A DNA stretch of 64,000 nucleotides from Chelydra serpentina (Eukaryota > Chordata > Testudines > Chelydridae). The stretch covers positions 2,356,001-2,420,000 of the forward strand of contig JBAIAC010000001.1 in the NCBI GenBank assembly GCA_037349315.1, given 5' to 3'. The notes beneath the pieces were generated by a model that ran no database searches, was not told where the DNA came from, and saw only the letters and a list, made by a program, of their open reading frames with translations. Position numbers and translations under genes: made by a program. Positions 44,370-55,646 of the stretch are shown piece by piece; position 1 is the first letter of the stretch, and each line of letters starts with the position of its first letter.

Positions 44370-45940
44370 ATCACAGATTTGCGTATGTCCTGTTCTCATA
44401 TTCAGCCTTCCTGTCTAGAGTGCTGCACAATGAGTGCTGCACTTCAGGCTGGCTAAAATGCACGGTGATGGGGGTTGAGTGCGGTGGATAAGGGTCGTAG
44501 TTTGCAGGACTGGGTGGTGAAGCTACAGGTGTTGGAGGCAGCTGGTGGTGGTAAGAAACCGGATGTTGGGGGAAGTGGGTTGGCGGTGACATGGGGGCAC
44601 CATGGAAAGAGTTTTGGGACAAGGGCTGCGGGGGTGGGGGCAGGGGTGGACGCAGGCGTGGATCTGCTCCCTCTGCAGTGCTATGAGCGCCTGTATTGAG
44701 TCCCCTTGGCGCTCCATAATGCTTATGAGCCGCTCCGTGCTTTGTTGCTGGCGATCCGCATTCTGCTGGCAGAGCCTCCTTTCAGTTTCCTGCCACTCCT
44801 GTACCTTTTGATTTTCAGTAAGGGACTGCTGCATGACTTCATGCAGCAGGTCCTCTTTGCTTTGGTTTGGTTTGGTTCTTTGCGCATGCTTCCTGATTCT
44901 TTGTAGTCTTTTGGCCTTTGATAACAAGGATGGCTGGGATCTCAAGGTTGCATCTGTAAAGCCAAAACGCAACACTTAACAGAGGCAGCATTGTTCACAC
45001 CAGACAGAGCAATGATTTGGCCATACTTAAAGACAAGTACAGTGTACAGAATAGCAGAAAGTGTCTGTCCCAAAACGAGTGCACATAACTCACAGGAGCC
45101 CCAAAATGGTGAGGAAGCACAGGGGTAAGGGGGACTGATTGTTTCAGGGACGTAATGTCCTCTGGGATTGGTTCTGTGCCTTGGGGAGAGCCAACAGCTG
45201 CAGGGGGCCCCTATACTGAACACTGTCCCCACATTTTCCACAGGATGAGTTCGTCCTGGAAGATATCTCGCTGCTGAGGGTGACCTGGGAAGCAAGGGAG
45301 GGTCTTCTACTGCAATGCGGCTTCCGCCCTGGCCCTTATGCAGCTTGCCTGTGTGCAGCAATGGTCTCCCGCCCCTTACGGCACAGGGGCATGGACATGT
45401 TAGCCTTACTGGGACAAGGAGCACAGTAGCTCTGCCAAGGAACCTGTGCAAGCAGATTGCCCAGCTTCTGCATGAGACCTTTGAAAAGATCACTGAGGCC
45501 GATTACTGTGATGTGAGAGAGCACATCAACACCTTATTCCGCATCTAGGCATGCACACAGCCCCAACCCTTCTTTCTGCAACCCTCCTCGCCCCAAGAGC
45601 CCGCACTGAACAACTCCCTTCCCAAAGTAAAAGCCACTTCCCTGGCACCTCCTCTGCTGTTTGTTCTTCCCCAAGCACTTAGGGTAACCAGACAGCAAGT
45701 GTGAAAAATTGGGACAGGGGGTGGGAGGTAATAGGAGCCTATATAAGAAAAAGACCCAAAAATCAGGACTGTCCCTATAAAATCGGGACATCTGGTCACC
45801 TGACATCTGCTGCGACTGGCTACCTTCCTCCTGGCTTGAAAACAGCTCCTGGCTGCATGCATCGAGGGATGCCGGGCCATCCTCTGGCTCTGGGTCCCCC
45901 TCCTCCTCAGCACCCTCGCTCCCGCTTTCCTCCTCCACAG
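44370..45940 (-). pseudogene. Harbinger Myb-associated second gene, truncated
   Basis: Minus strand. The upstream remnant (45938 to about 45803) encodes an acidic segment with EEESGSEGAEEEGD and CSQELFSSQEEGSQSQQ. The downstream remnant (44975-44523) is glutamine-rich and predicted helical: LLHEVMQQSLTENQKVQEW, CQQNADRQQQSTERLIS, QALIALQREQI. Between them lies intron-like sequence and a MITE. In Harbinger elements this partner carries an N-terminal Myb/SANT domain that brings the transposase to the ends; that domain is absent here. Confidence 0.7.
45680..45802. mobile_element. 120-bp MITE with hAT-like termini
   Basis: Ends TAGGGTAACCAGACAGCAAG and (reverse complement of right) GGTGACCAGATGTCCCG are inverted repeats; the core includes GGAGCCTATATAAGAAAAAG. 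The right-end sequence resembles the left terminus of the hAT transposon at 47539 (TGACCAxAxGTxCCG, then GGGACAGT). It interrupts the Harbinger second gene. An 8-bp duplication is not detectable. Confidence 0.75.
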
Positions 45941-45960
45941 TATCATCTCCTAGAAGTGAT

Positions 45961-47530
45961 AAGAATAATCATTGAAAAATCAAAATCCATTTCAGTTAAT
46001 TGATGGTGGATAATGATGATGATTGCAGGATGACTGAACAGTGCTAAATACTAATGTGCCTAAGTATTTGTCCCTGTGGAGACCAATATTCTCTTTTCAA
46101 AGCTCCAAACCTTTCCCTACATCAGGTTTCTTATAATTAAAATATAAAAGGAAAATATTTCCTAGATATGCACAAAATGTATTCTGAGTGCTACTTGAGT
46201 TTAATCATTTCTTCTCCAATGCTTTGAGCAGAAGGGGTGTAAAGTGTGCTTATATACTTCTATTGAAATCTTAAGCAGAAAGAATCATGCTTCCTAATGT
46301 GCATAGCTTACTGAGAATGGACCTCGGTGTACATATGTTGACTACAATAAGAAAATTATTATCCAGCCAATGCATAATATACAGGTAGAAGAGGTACATC
46401 TGATTCCACTGCGTTAATACCAGATTTGCCCCAGGGTTTAATTTTGGACCTTTCACTTCCTCACTGTATATTCAGCTGCTATTAACTTTAAAAGCTTTTT
46501 TGGAAGGATTATATATGGCACAGGCACCTTATTACTCAACTCAGTTTCCTGATTGGATAAAACTCAGCAATCTTTACTAGTTTGTTAAAGCAGTAAAAAT
46601 GTCTTTTGATAAATGATCTGAAAGGAAAATCAAGTAGATGGTTTTTAGGTCAATCTCACTCTGAGGCCTTTGCAGAGAGAGAATGGTTTCAACAATGGAT
46701 TAGAGAGTTTTATTTATAATACCACGTTATTTAGTAGGGATGGGTGAACCAGGTTAGTTAAAATAATAATCTTCCTAGAACTTTCTCCCCTCCCTTGAAA
46801 TGAACTTAAACCTGAACTTGAGCCTCTTGTGTAGTGCTGGAAAGTTCAGTTATCTTCTTACCTGTCATTTTTTGTGTTGATGGGATCTTAGCCCCCTGCT
46901 GCCACTGATGCTCCCCAAGAGTGATATCTCAGAAGGCACTTCTTGTGATAGTCTCACATTTCTCACAGTCTCAGTCACTGTGTAGAGCCACAGATGCAGC
47001 ATTCAGGTGCCTGGAACCAGCACGTACATCTAGGTCTTTGTGTCTCCCATCCTAAAATGGATTTAAATGGTTAATTACAAGTTATTGATGGCGTTGTCAA
47101 GATCACAAGAGCGTTAGAATATGGGTATCTATTAGGTTCATTTGACTTAATGTCAACCAAACAACAGGTTGAAGCCTAGATTTTGCTGCCTTTGTATGTG
47201 AAATCCAGGGGGCGGGGAGAGGAGGGTGGAGAGGGGAACAGAGGAGAGGATGCAGAGAGACCCTTTTCCCTATGCACCTAAGATCAGGTAGAATGGGGCT
47301 TGAGGTCCCTGAACACAAGCATTTGGGTCTGGATAGCATGATCCTTAACACCCCAAATAGGGTATGACCTATGGGATGGGGGTGTGGCTAGCCCATGCCC
47401 CAATCAGTGTTGAGAAGCCAGAAATGGAGAAAGCATTTGGTACACATTTTAAAAAAATGTTGGAGTAGCCACATCTGACCTACTGCAGGCAGAATACATG
47501 CTGAAGCTACTGCATAGGTACTATACTTAG
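45961..47530. other. Unassigned DNA
   Basis: No gene, no Harbinger right end and no recognised repeat. Sequence is moderately AT-rich. Confidence 0.45.
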
Positions 47531-47538
47531 CTCCTCCC

Positions 47539-50232
47539 TAGGCTGACCATACGTACCGTTTTAAACGGGACAGTACCATTTTTTTCATATTTCCTGACCG
47601 TCCTGTCATTTTAATATAAATGTCAATTTTGTCCCGTTTTTAATAAACTATATATCGTTTTTAATTTTTTGTAAAAAAATGAACGCGGGTTGTTTATTAT
47701 TTCTCACAAGGCTCTATGCTAATCAATGCGTACAGTAAAACCACTAGTGTGACGAAAGAGGAAGTTCCATTTACTTTATCCAGTCAGGGCCAGGCTTCTT
47801 GCCCAGAGAGAGCGAACGCGTTCTCGCTGCTTAGTACGATCGGAGTCCCACATTGTACTCATATCGTTGTTTCCTTAGCGTTGGTGGCTGGCAAACTGAT
47901 CCCCGACCACTGAACCTACTAGAAATCCATTGTGCTTCTGACTCAATAAAGTAAATGCACTGTAGTGGGGTGTGGGGATGCACATGTCGGTGACGGTGGC
48001 CTCGCTCAGATGTGGCGGTGTCTGTTCTGCTGTAACGTTAGTTTTTGTTTTGCCTGTATGCTAACTGGTGGCTTTGTTATTCGTTGTCGGTGGTTTAAAC
48101 TTCATATTTTTAAGTCTTATGTTTTAAAGCTTAAAGTCTACCCTTGCAATGCCAAAGACAAAGAGGCAAAACTGCAGTTTTAATGACGATCTCCAGAAGG
48201 AATTCAAATTTATTAAACCGGACAAACTGTGTAGTGATGGAACAAAAGTGGTATGCCAACATTGTAATGTCCATTTTTCCATTGCTCATGGAGGTAGAAG
48301 TGACATCAACCAACATCTACGTAGCCAGAAACATAAGGATACTGAAAAGACTCTGGCTTCAGTTAAAAACATCAATTTGTTTATGAGACGGGTTGGTGAT
48401 AGTGAAAGCGATAAAATTGCAGCAAGTGAAGCTCTTTTTGCTTATCATACTGTGCATCACGGCCAAAGTTTTCGCACAAATGATTGCTTATCGACATTGA
48501 TAAAGAAAATTTATGAACCAAAATTTTCTTCAGAACGTACCAAATCAGAAGTAATAATTACCAACGTTTTATCACCATACATATTGGGCAAAGTAATAGA
48601 GGATTTGAATAAAACAAAAAGGATTACAGTCAGTTTAGATGCATCAAACAAAAAAGACATCAAAGTTTTTCCAATCGTTGTGCGGTACTTTTTGCCAAAT
48701 TGTGGTGTTCAAGACAAAATTATAGACTTTGTTTCCTTACCTGGTGAAACATCCGATCTACAGTGTGCTATGTTGAAGGAAGTAATTGACAAATTTGCTT
48801 TACAAAACAAAATTGTTGCTTTGTGTGCAGATAACACGAACACCAATTTTGGTGGTTGCAAAAGACTTGGCAAAAATAATGTGTGGTGAAAACTTGAAAT
48901 TGAACTGAAGAGGCCGATTATTGGTATTGTTTGTGGGGCACACATTATACACAATTGTCTCCAGTGTGCTGTCGACTGTTTACCAATTGATATTGAATGT
49001 TTTGCAGTGAAAGTATACAAATACTTCCATATATACACAGTTAGAGTTGAAGAACTGAAAAACTTTTGTGACGTTGCAGGAAACAATTATGCTACATTGT
49101 TAGAGCATGGAAATACAAGATTTTTGTCCTTGGGTCCATCAATTGACAGAATTTTAAGCATGTTTGATGGGCTTACTACTTATTTTCTTTCTCAAGAAAA
49201 ATGCCCTGTTATGTTGCGAAAATGGTTTGAAAATCCCTGTTTCAAATTATGGTTGTCATTTGCAAGAGATCAAGTGTCTACGTTCCAAACATACATTAGT
49301 TTAATTGAAAAAGATGATATTTCAGCTACAGAAGTAGCCATAAACATTGAAAATCTTGTAAACAATTTAGAGTCCAGAAAAAGTGAAGTGTTTGTAACTA
49401 CTGATGTCAAAAAACAACTGAAAATGTTAGTAGATTCAGGAGACATTAATGAGGCTAAGTTTTTTGAGGTAGCTGAGAATTTCTATGAAACCAGCTTAGA
49501 ATATATCAGCAAGTGGAAGTGCATTGTAGGAAACACTGAGAAGTTCAAGTGGGTGCTACTAAGGAAGACACCTGAATGGAAAGAAATACAGGACAGCCTG
49601 AACGAGGAACTCATCACACACACAGAAACAGAAGAAACTCGTGTATTCGATCAGTGGACCTTCATAAAATCTACAACTGTGAGGAAGTTGGATACATGGA
49701 ATAAAGAAAACATTTCTGTATCTGATAGATGGGTAAAGATTTTTTCTGAAATGAGCGAAAAATGCCTAGACTTTCAAGACTTTTGTAATATTGTAGAGTT
49801 TATTCTTTGTCTTCCAGGAAGTACAGCACCTGTCGAGAGAATATTTTCTGTTATGAACAGTATGTGGTCAAAGGAGAAATCTAGATTAAGTGTTGACACA
49901 ATGAGGGCTATGTTAGTTGTAAAAGAAAATTGTGTCATGGAGTGTGAGAAGTTTTATGATAAGGTGTTGAAAGACCGAAATTTGCTGCATAAGATTACTT
50001 CATCGGAGAAATATTCATGGTACGATCGTGGTGAAATACAGTCCCCCTCTACGTCTACCTAAATTGTTATATGAGTTCTGTCACTGAAGAATAATTGTTA
50101 GCTCAATATAGTCATGTAATAAAACTTTTGTTATCGTCTTACTTTTTCATGAATACGGAATATTACATAACCCCGTCCCGTTTTTGCCATCCCAATGTCC
50201 CGTTTTTGTCTCAAGGAAATATGGTCAGCCTA
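47539..50232 (+). mobile_element. hAT transposon, almost intact
   Basis: It begins TAGGCTGACCATA and ends TATGGTCAGCCTA (13-bp perfect inverted repeats), with the exact 8-bp duplication CTCCTCCC on each side (47531-47538, 50233-50240). Subterminal CCCGTTTTT and CGGGACAGT words occur near both ends. A 610-bp leader precedes one transposase frame (48149-50062), followed by 170 bp to the right end. Size, target length and domain content are those of an autonomous hAT. A single stop codon is the only obvious defect. Confidence 0.92.
48149..50062 (+). pseudogene. hAT transposase with BED finger, one in-frame stop
   Basis: From ATG 48149 the frame runs 637 codons to TAA 50060-50062, broken only by TGA at codon 247 (48887-48889), probably a decayed TGG. 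A BED-type zinc finger occupies residues about 34-64 (C36, C39, H56, H62). Candidate catalytic aspartates are D164 (VSLDASNKK) and D228 (CADNTNTNFGG). The C-terminal hAT dimerisation domain is at about 557-600 (GSTAPVERIFSVMNS, KEKSRLSVDTMRAMLVVKEN). Such proteins excise and reinsert the element, making 8-bp duplications. Start choice: first ATG, just upstream of the finger. Unless the stop is read through, the product is a 246-residue truncated protein. Confidence 0.9.
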
Positions 50233-50240
50233 CTCCTCCC

Positions 50241-50997
50241 CCATTGCAAATCTCAACAGGTAGCCCTAAACAGGTAGGTTTCAGTTTCCCTCTAGACTGT
50301 TATTGTGTGGCAAGCCTAATCAATGACTGGCAGTGAACTGGTGCATGGAAATGTCCAGGGTTTGATTTTCTACAGTTAGAGTCTCCAGGCACATGAGTTT
50401 TAGAAAGTGTTAGATCACCTACCCTCTGAAAATCAAACCACTTTAAAGTGTCTCCAGTTGAACATCCAAGAACAGAAACACCCCAAACTACTAGTCTCCT
50501 CTGAAAACATTGGCCCAGGCACACTAGCCTTGAGCAGGCATCCCTGTTTTCTTTGTGAAGGCACATCAATCCTTGCAGCTTCCAAACGAGTAACCTGTTA
50601 ATAGGTGACAGTAAAAGCCTCAGGAATGGATATTGAATATAAGTGACCAACTGATTACATCACTGTTCTATCAAAGTGGAAAACTCTGCATATATTTATA
50701 CACACTTAAATCTTTGGCACAAGGAGAAAATAAGAAACAAAGATGAGTTTCCTAGAACAGAATAGCAGGTATGGTCTTGAAGGAGTGTGCATTTCAGCAT
50801 TGTTTTCGATGGGCCTCTTTTGTCTTTTCAGAAGTAGATGGACTACTGCCTAAGGGTTGATCTTATGAAGTACTGAAGCACCTAAAAATCTTTTCTGGTC
50901 ATCCTAGATAATCTGAAGAGGGACATGGGTCTGTGAGTGCCTTGGGGGGGACAGGGGATGTCTCAGGTCTGAGAAAGGAAGGTAATAAGGGCTTTAA
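50241..50997. other. Unassigned DNA
   Basis: No gene or repeat recognised. Confidence 0.45.
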
Positions 50998-51705
50998 GTA
51001 TCAGAGGGGTAGCCACGTCAGTCTGGATCTGCAAGAGCGACAAAGAGTCCTGTAGCACCTTATAGACTAACAGATATATTGGAGCATAAGCTTTCGTGGG
51101 CGAAGACCCACTTCGTCAGACGCATATGGTGGAAATTTCCAGAGGCAGGTATAAATATGCAGGCCAGAATCAGGTTTGAGATAACAAGGTTAATGCAATC
51201 AGGGAGGATGAGGTCCACTGCTAGCAGCTGATCTGGATGTGTGAACACCAAGAGAGGAGACACTGCTTTTGTAGTTGGCTAGCCATTCACAGTCTTTGTT
51301 TAATCCTGAGCTGATGGTGTCAAATTTGCAAATAAACTGTAGTTTAGCAATTTCTCTTTGAAGTCTGGTCTTGAAGTTTTTTTGCTGCAGGATGGCTATC
51401 TTTAAATCTGCTAGCGTGTGTCCAGGGAGATTGAAGTGTTTTCCCACAGGTTTTTGTATATTGCCATTCCTAATATCTGATTTGTGTCCATTAATTTTTT
51501 TACGTATGGACTGTCCAGTTTGGCTGATGTATATAGCAGAGGGGCATTGTTGGCACATGGTAGCATATATTACATTGGTAGATGTGCAGGTGAATGAACC
51601 AGTCATGATGTGTCTGATCTGGTTAGGTCCTGTGATGGTGTTGCTGGTGTAGATATGTGGGCAGAGTTGGCATCGAGATTTGTTGCATGGATTGGTTCCT
51701 GAGTT
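50998..51705 (-). mobile_element. Penelope-like element 3' fragment
   Basis: On the minus strand it covers the endonuclease codons and terminal sequence, ending GTATCAGAGGGGTAGC at 50998. The frame 51199-51606 aligns with the C-terminus of the PLE at 18265-18662, but the YIG of the nuclease reads YIS (IYISQTGQS), and the C-terminus carries a short insertion (SRSAASSGPHPP). It is 5'-truncated and belongs to a separate, more diverged insertion. Confidence 0.88.
51090..51119 (-). ncRNA. Hammerhead-like motif in PLE terminus
   Basis: On the minus strand: CTGACGA core, extra A, GTGGGTCTTCGCCCAC hairpin (UUCG-like loop), GAAA, AGC-TTAT-GCT. The core word is canonical in this copy; stem I is not evident. 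Confidence 0.3.
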
Positions 51706-51913
51706 GACAATTCAGTAGCCCATTTGTAGTGTATCATGTTACAAAACTCATTTGATTTTTCCTGCAATTTCTTCTTTAATAATAATAATAATTATTTTTA
51801 TTTTACGTTACAGTAACAGCGAGAGGCCTTAGCCACAGGTGGGTGGGTCTCCATTATGCTATGCACTGTACAGCCCTTTATTAAGAGACATTCCCTGACC
51901 CAAATTTAGGTAG
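51706..51913 (+). repeat. Old SINE-like relic, 5' part
   Basis: An ATA-rich start, then GTTACAGTAACAGCGAGAGGC and CCATTATGCTATGCACTGTACA. I recognise the layout (AT-rich start, then GTAGC.CC.AGAGGC, then GTGCTAGGCACTGTACA) from an old amniote SINE also seen near 35408. Diverged. Confidence 0.45.
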
Positions 51914-52101
51914 TGCTGTGCTCAGTGGTGCAATACCTAACTGATTTTGGGGCTTATTTCTCATTTTCAAAAGGTATTTAGGCATGTAGGAGCCAAAATC
52001 CCATAGACTGTGAATGGGATTTTGGCTCTTAAGCCTAAATGCCTTTTGAAAATGAGATGTAGGCTCCTAAATCAGTTGGCATTGCAACACTGAGCACAGC
52101 A
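51914..52101. repeat. Palindromic MITE, about 90-bp arms
   Basis: Left arm TGCTGTGCTCAGTGGTGCAA ... TCATTTTCAAAAGG, right arm its reverse complement with a few differences, around the centre ATAGACTGTGAATGGG. The arms pair over nearly the whole 188 bp. It may be inserted in the surrounding SINE relic, whose tail resumes after it. Confidence 0.75.
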
Positions 52102-52311
52102 ACAACTAAATACCTTTAAAAATCAGAGCCAAAGATCTTTCTCTCTAAATAGATAAAGCAGCCAAAGGGTGATGTGAAGGGGGCGGGGGAAGGTGAAGTG
52201 ACATGTCCAAGGTAATATAGCCGTTCAGCAGTAGAGCCAACAAATAGAGCACAAGTGTCCTGACTCCCAAGTAAGTGCCCTTTCTACTAGACCACTCTGC
52301 ATCTCCCAAGT
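52102..52311 (+). repeat. Old SINE-like relic, 3' part
   Basis: AAGTGACATGTCCAAGGTAA, GCAGTAGAGCCAACAAATAG and CTTTCTACTAGACCACTCTGC follow the MIR/CORE-SINE tail pattern (CTTGCCCAAGGTCAC, GTGGCAGAGCC, CTAACCACTAGACC). Confidence 0.5.
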
Positions 52312-54036
52312 TGTCTCAACACATACAAATACATATACACAAAAATATACTACAAGGAGAAAGAAACAAAACAAAACTTTAAAAAGAATTACACTGCAAA
52401 AAAGAGGCCAATCAAACTGTCCTTATTCATGTAAATCATGATGCTGGAATGAGTACAGATAGCAGAATTCAGTCTGAGTCACTTGGGAAATATTACAGGG
52501 TGAAATAAAAAATAGGGTGTGTCTTGTTTCTGCTCCATCAGGAACAGACAGAAAAGAGTGATTCTCCCAATAATAAAAGATGGGTACTTGGAAATTGCCA
52601 GCATGACCTCCTGTGCTCACTTAGCATACTAAGTAAATGATAAAAGATACAATTTTATTTGTTAAGGTCTTTTATAAGAGAAACTTCTCTCCCAAAGGAC
52701 TTGAATGTAAAATGCAAGGTTCTGATCCAGCAATCATATCCATATGGGCAGACCCTGACACTTGCATGGAACCACACTGGTTTTATTAGGGCTCCATTGG
52801 GAAACAAGGTTCCACTCATATGGGTCCAATTGCATGTTCAGAGCCCTAGTTTGTTTTATGTTCTTCTGATCTTTGCTTTTTTTGTGGTGTATTTGGTTCA
52901 AGTCTTGCTGGTCTTACTCATATGATTACTCCCATTGACTTCAACTCTTCTGATGATGAAACAGGAATAAATGTAACAAAGGTGGCAAATTATGCTCCCA
53001 TGTGGTATCCTTCAAACAGAATCTTTTAACTTTGTGATATGACTAAATTATACCTGTGTGAGCACCTGACTTTCTGTCTGTCAGATAAGTTTTTAACCTA
53101 CACTTAAATAACCCTAGAGCCTCTTAAAATTATTGCTTTGTCTCAGTGGCCACAGCAAAAGATTTCTCCATTGCATTGGTTTTGTCACAGGCACTGCAGC
53201 AAAGGCAAACTCATTTAAAAGGCTTCGGTAGTAGATGAGATGGCATTCCTTAAGTGTGATGGAATATTTTAAATGGCATCATCTTCAGTTTTACCTCCCT
53301 TGCCATTCTGCTAGTGATGACTAAAACATTTGACTTTTGATTGTCACAAAAAATCTGCCATTGTGCTGAGCACTTCTTAACTCCTTCAGCTCGACTTCAA
53401 AGGGTTTTGAGGGAGCTCAGGATCTTGTGGGACCAGATCCTTAATTCAGCCTCTCAACCTATCATCTGAGACTGATAAAATAATCTTGGGTATGACAATT
53501 CTAATAATAGGGAATAAACTTTAGAGACTACAAGGAACATTGACTCTGCCATTTGCATGTACGCTGCAACTTGAGATGACTTTTGAAATATTCAACTGAG
53601 ACAGCTCTGAAATAGTACATAGCTTTGGAACTGTTCTTCCCCTAAAGCAAACCTATTTTGTAAATGCTCAAATGTGATCATTATACCAGTATTTTGCTGG
53701 TATAACTCTCCCAAAACTCTGCTTCTCACCTTGTCCCTTAATTTTTTTTAAAATTTGTTTTATGAGTGGAGAATGAAACATAATACATAAGAATACAGCT
53801 AAAAGATGGGCTTTTTAATGAACTCAGAGAACAGTTTCTGCATGTGCTGGAGGAACCATTCTTCTAATGGACAGTTAGAGGGGAGTAAATAAATGTATAA
53901 GCTACAGCAGAATGGTGAAAACTCCTTAATAGGTCCTCTCCGGAGGCCTGAAATAGACAAATCCCCAAGGTTAATATTTTAAGATTTGTGCACACTAGGA
54001 AAAATATATTTTTAAAAATTGAAATAGCTCATGCAT
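52312..54036. other. Non-coding DNA
   Basis: No gene. Near 52720-52950 words such as TTCTGATCCAGC, GGGCTCCATTGG and TACTCCCATTGACTTCAA look like one or two decayed palindromic relics. The rest is unassigned. Confidence 0.45.
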
Positions 54037-54213
54037 GGGGGGAGGGATAGCTCAGTGGTTTGAGCATTGGCCTGCTAAACCCAGGGTTGTGAGTTCAATC
54101 CTTGAGGGGGCTATTTAGGGATCTGGGGCAAAAATTGGGGATGGGTCCTGCTCTGAGCAGGGGGTTGGACTAGATGACCTACTAAGGTCCCTTCCAACCC
54201 TGATATTCTATGA
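54037..54213 (+). mobile_element. Cryptodiran tRNA-derived SINE, plus strand
   Basis: Starts GGAGGGATAGCTCAGTGG (A box), then GTGAGTTCAATCC (B box), GGCAAAAATTGGGGAT and the CR1-shared tail ending CCCTGATATTCTATG. Flanks ATAGCTCAT and ATAGCTAACAT suggest a target duplication of about 10 bp with one gap. Confidence 0.92.
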
Positions 54214-54749
54214 TAGCTAACATCTTTTAAAGACTTCAGTCAGCTTACATGTATTAAACCTACAACTGCATCATGATTAAGGATGTAGCCTTTCAAAACA
54301 TCTCTTGGAGGCATATTACCTCAGAGAGTACAAGTCAGTTCTCCTCAGAGTTCTTGCGACCCCATTAAAGGGTTAAAGAGGAGAGTGTTTGAGCCACAAA
54401 CTACTGGAGCATAGAGAAAACGTTGTCTGATTCCATGACCACCTGGGTAGGCTGTACCAAAGGAGAGCAACACTAGGTGTAATGTAAAGATTCAAGCTGC
54501 AGCATATGAAAGAGTACTGAATGATCAAGATCATGATTAAGTGAACTGTCTGTTATAATAATGTAACCCATTCATGCTATATAAATGTTGCTCATGTTGC
54601 TATGGAATATATAGAGAGTGTGAACAGTAATGTATCTTGTTTGATAAAATATTCAGAACAAGTATGGAAAAATTAACCCTAACCATCATCTATTAGCTTA
54701 TTTTGCCCCCAACACTTACAATCATTAGCAAATGTATCTTTGCAACACC
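54214..54749. other. Unassigned DNA
   Basis: No gene or recognised repeat. Confidence 0.45.
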
Positions 54750-54757
54750 CCTATAAT

Positions 54758-55546
54758 TAGGGCCCTACCAAATTCACGGTCCATTTTGGTCAATTTCATG
54801 GTCATAGGGTTTTTTAAATCGTAACATTTCATGGGGGTGGGGGGGGGGGGGGAGAGGATGGGGATAGCTCAGTGGTTTGAGCATTGGCCTGCTAAACCCA
54901 GGGTTGTGAGTTCAATCCTTGAGGGGGCCATTTAGGGATCTGGGGCAAAAATTGGGGATTGGTCCTGCTTTGAGCAGGGGGTTGGATTAGATGATCTCCT
55001 AAGGTCCCTTCCAACCCTGATAGTCTATGATTTCATCTATTTCAATCTGAAATGTCTTGGTGTTGTAATTGTAGGGGTCCTGACCCAAAAAGGCGTTGGA
55101 GGGGATGTTGTGGGAAAGTTGTGGTACTGCTACCCTTACTGCTGCTGGTGACAGTGCTGCCTTCAGAGCTGGGCAGCTGGAAAGCGGCGGCCACTGGCCA
55201 GGAGCCCAGCTCTGAAGGCAGAGCCACCACGAGCAGCTGTGCAGAAGTAAGGGTGGCCTGGTATGATATTGCCACCCTTCTGCGCTGCCTTCGGAACCAC
55301 TGTCTGGCCGCCCAGCTCTGAAGGCAGTACAGAAGTAAGGGTGGCAATACTGCAACCCCTCTAAAATAAACTTGTGACCCTCCTGCAGCTTTGGGCCAGG
55401 ACCCCCAATTTGAAAAACCCTGGTCTCCCCTGTGAAATCTGTAGAGTATAGGGTAAAAGCGCGTAAAAAACCAGATTTCACAGGGGGAGACCAGATTTCA
55501 CGGTCCATGACGCGTTTTTCATGGCCGCAAATTTGGAAGGGCCCTA
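54758..55546. mobile_element. Non-autonomous hAT transposon with nested SINE
   Basis: Ends TAGGGCCCTACCAAATTCACGG and (reverse complement of right) TAGGGCCCTTCCAAATTTGCGG are inverted repeats; the exact duplication CCTATAAT flanks both ends (54750-54757, 55547-55554). A second inner inverted pair repeats CAGATTTCAC words near the right end. A GC-rich middle repeats CCTTCAGAGCTGGGC in both orientations. A SINE at 54855-55029 lies in the left arm. No transposase. Confidence 0.92.
54855..55029 (+). mobile_element. Cryptodiran SINE nested in the hAT element
   Basis: Same family and orientation as 54037, 640 bp downstream, with a preserved A box (GGATAGCTCAGTGG) and CR1-type tail. ATTTCAT occurs just left (near 54825) and just right (near 55030), the likely target duplication, separated on the left by a G-run. 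Confidence 0.92.
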
Positions 55547-55646
55547 CCTATAATGTAGGCAAGTAGCCTCAATTTACACATAGGAAATGGAGGTACTAAA
55601 AAAACGAAGTGATTTTTCTGAAGGTCATGCATGAAGTCTATGGCAC

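Larger units (their letters stand above)
42430..45960 (+). mobile_element. PIF/Harbinger DNA transposon, right end lost
   Basis: The left terminus GGGCATGGCTACACTTGC at 42430, after TTA, is that of the MITE at 21030. The element carries the two genes typical of vertebrate Harbingers: a DDE transposase on the plus strand (42510-44109) and a convergent Myb-associated gene on the minus strand (44370-45940). Opposed AATAAA signals lie between them (44240 plus, about 44275 minus). No right terminal repeat or Myb/SANT exon is found before 47 kb, so the right end is deleted. A MITE at 45680 and an inverted insertion at 43055 are further damage. Confidence 0.85.

Noticed and set aside
54041..54115. 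Possible tRNA gene
   Set aside because: The tRNA-like head belongs to a SINE with a CR1 tail, present in four copies; the acceptor stem is not closed.
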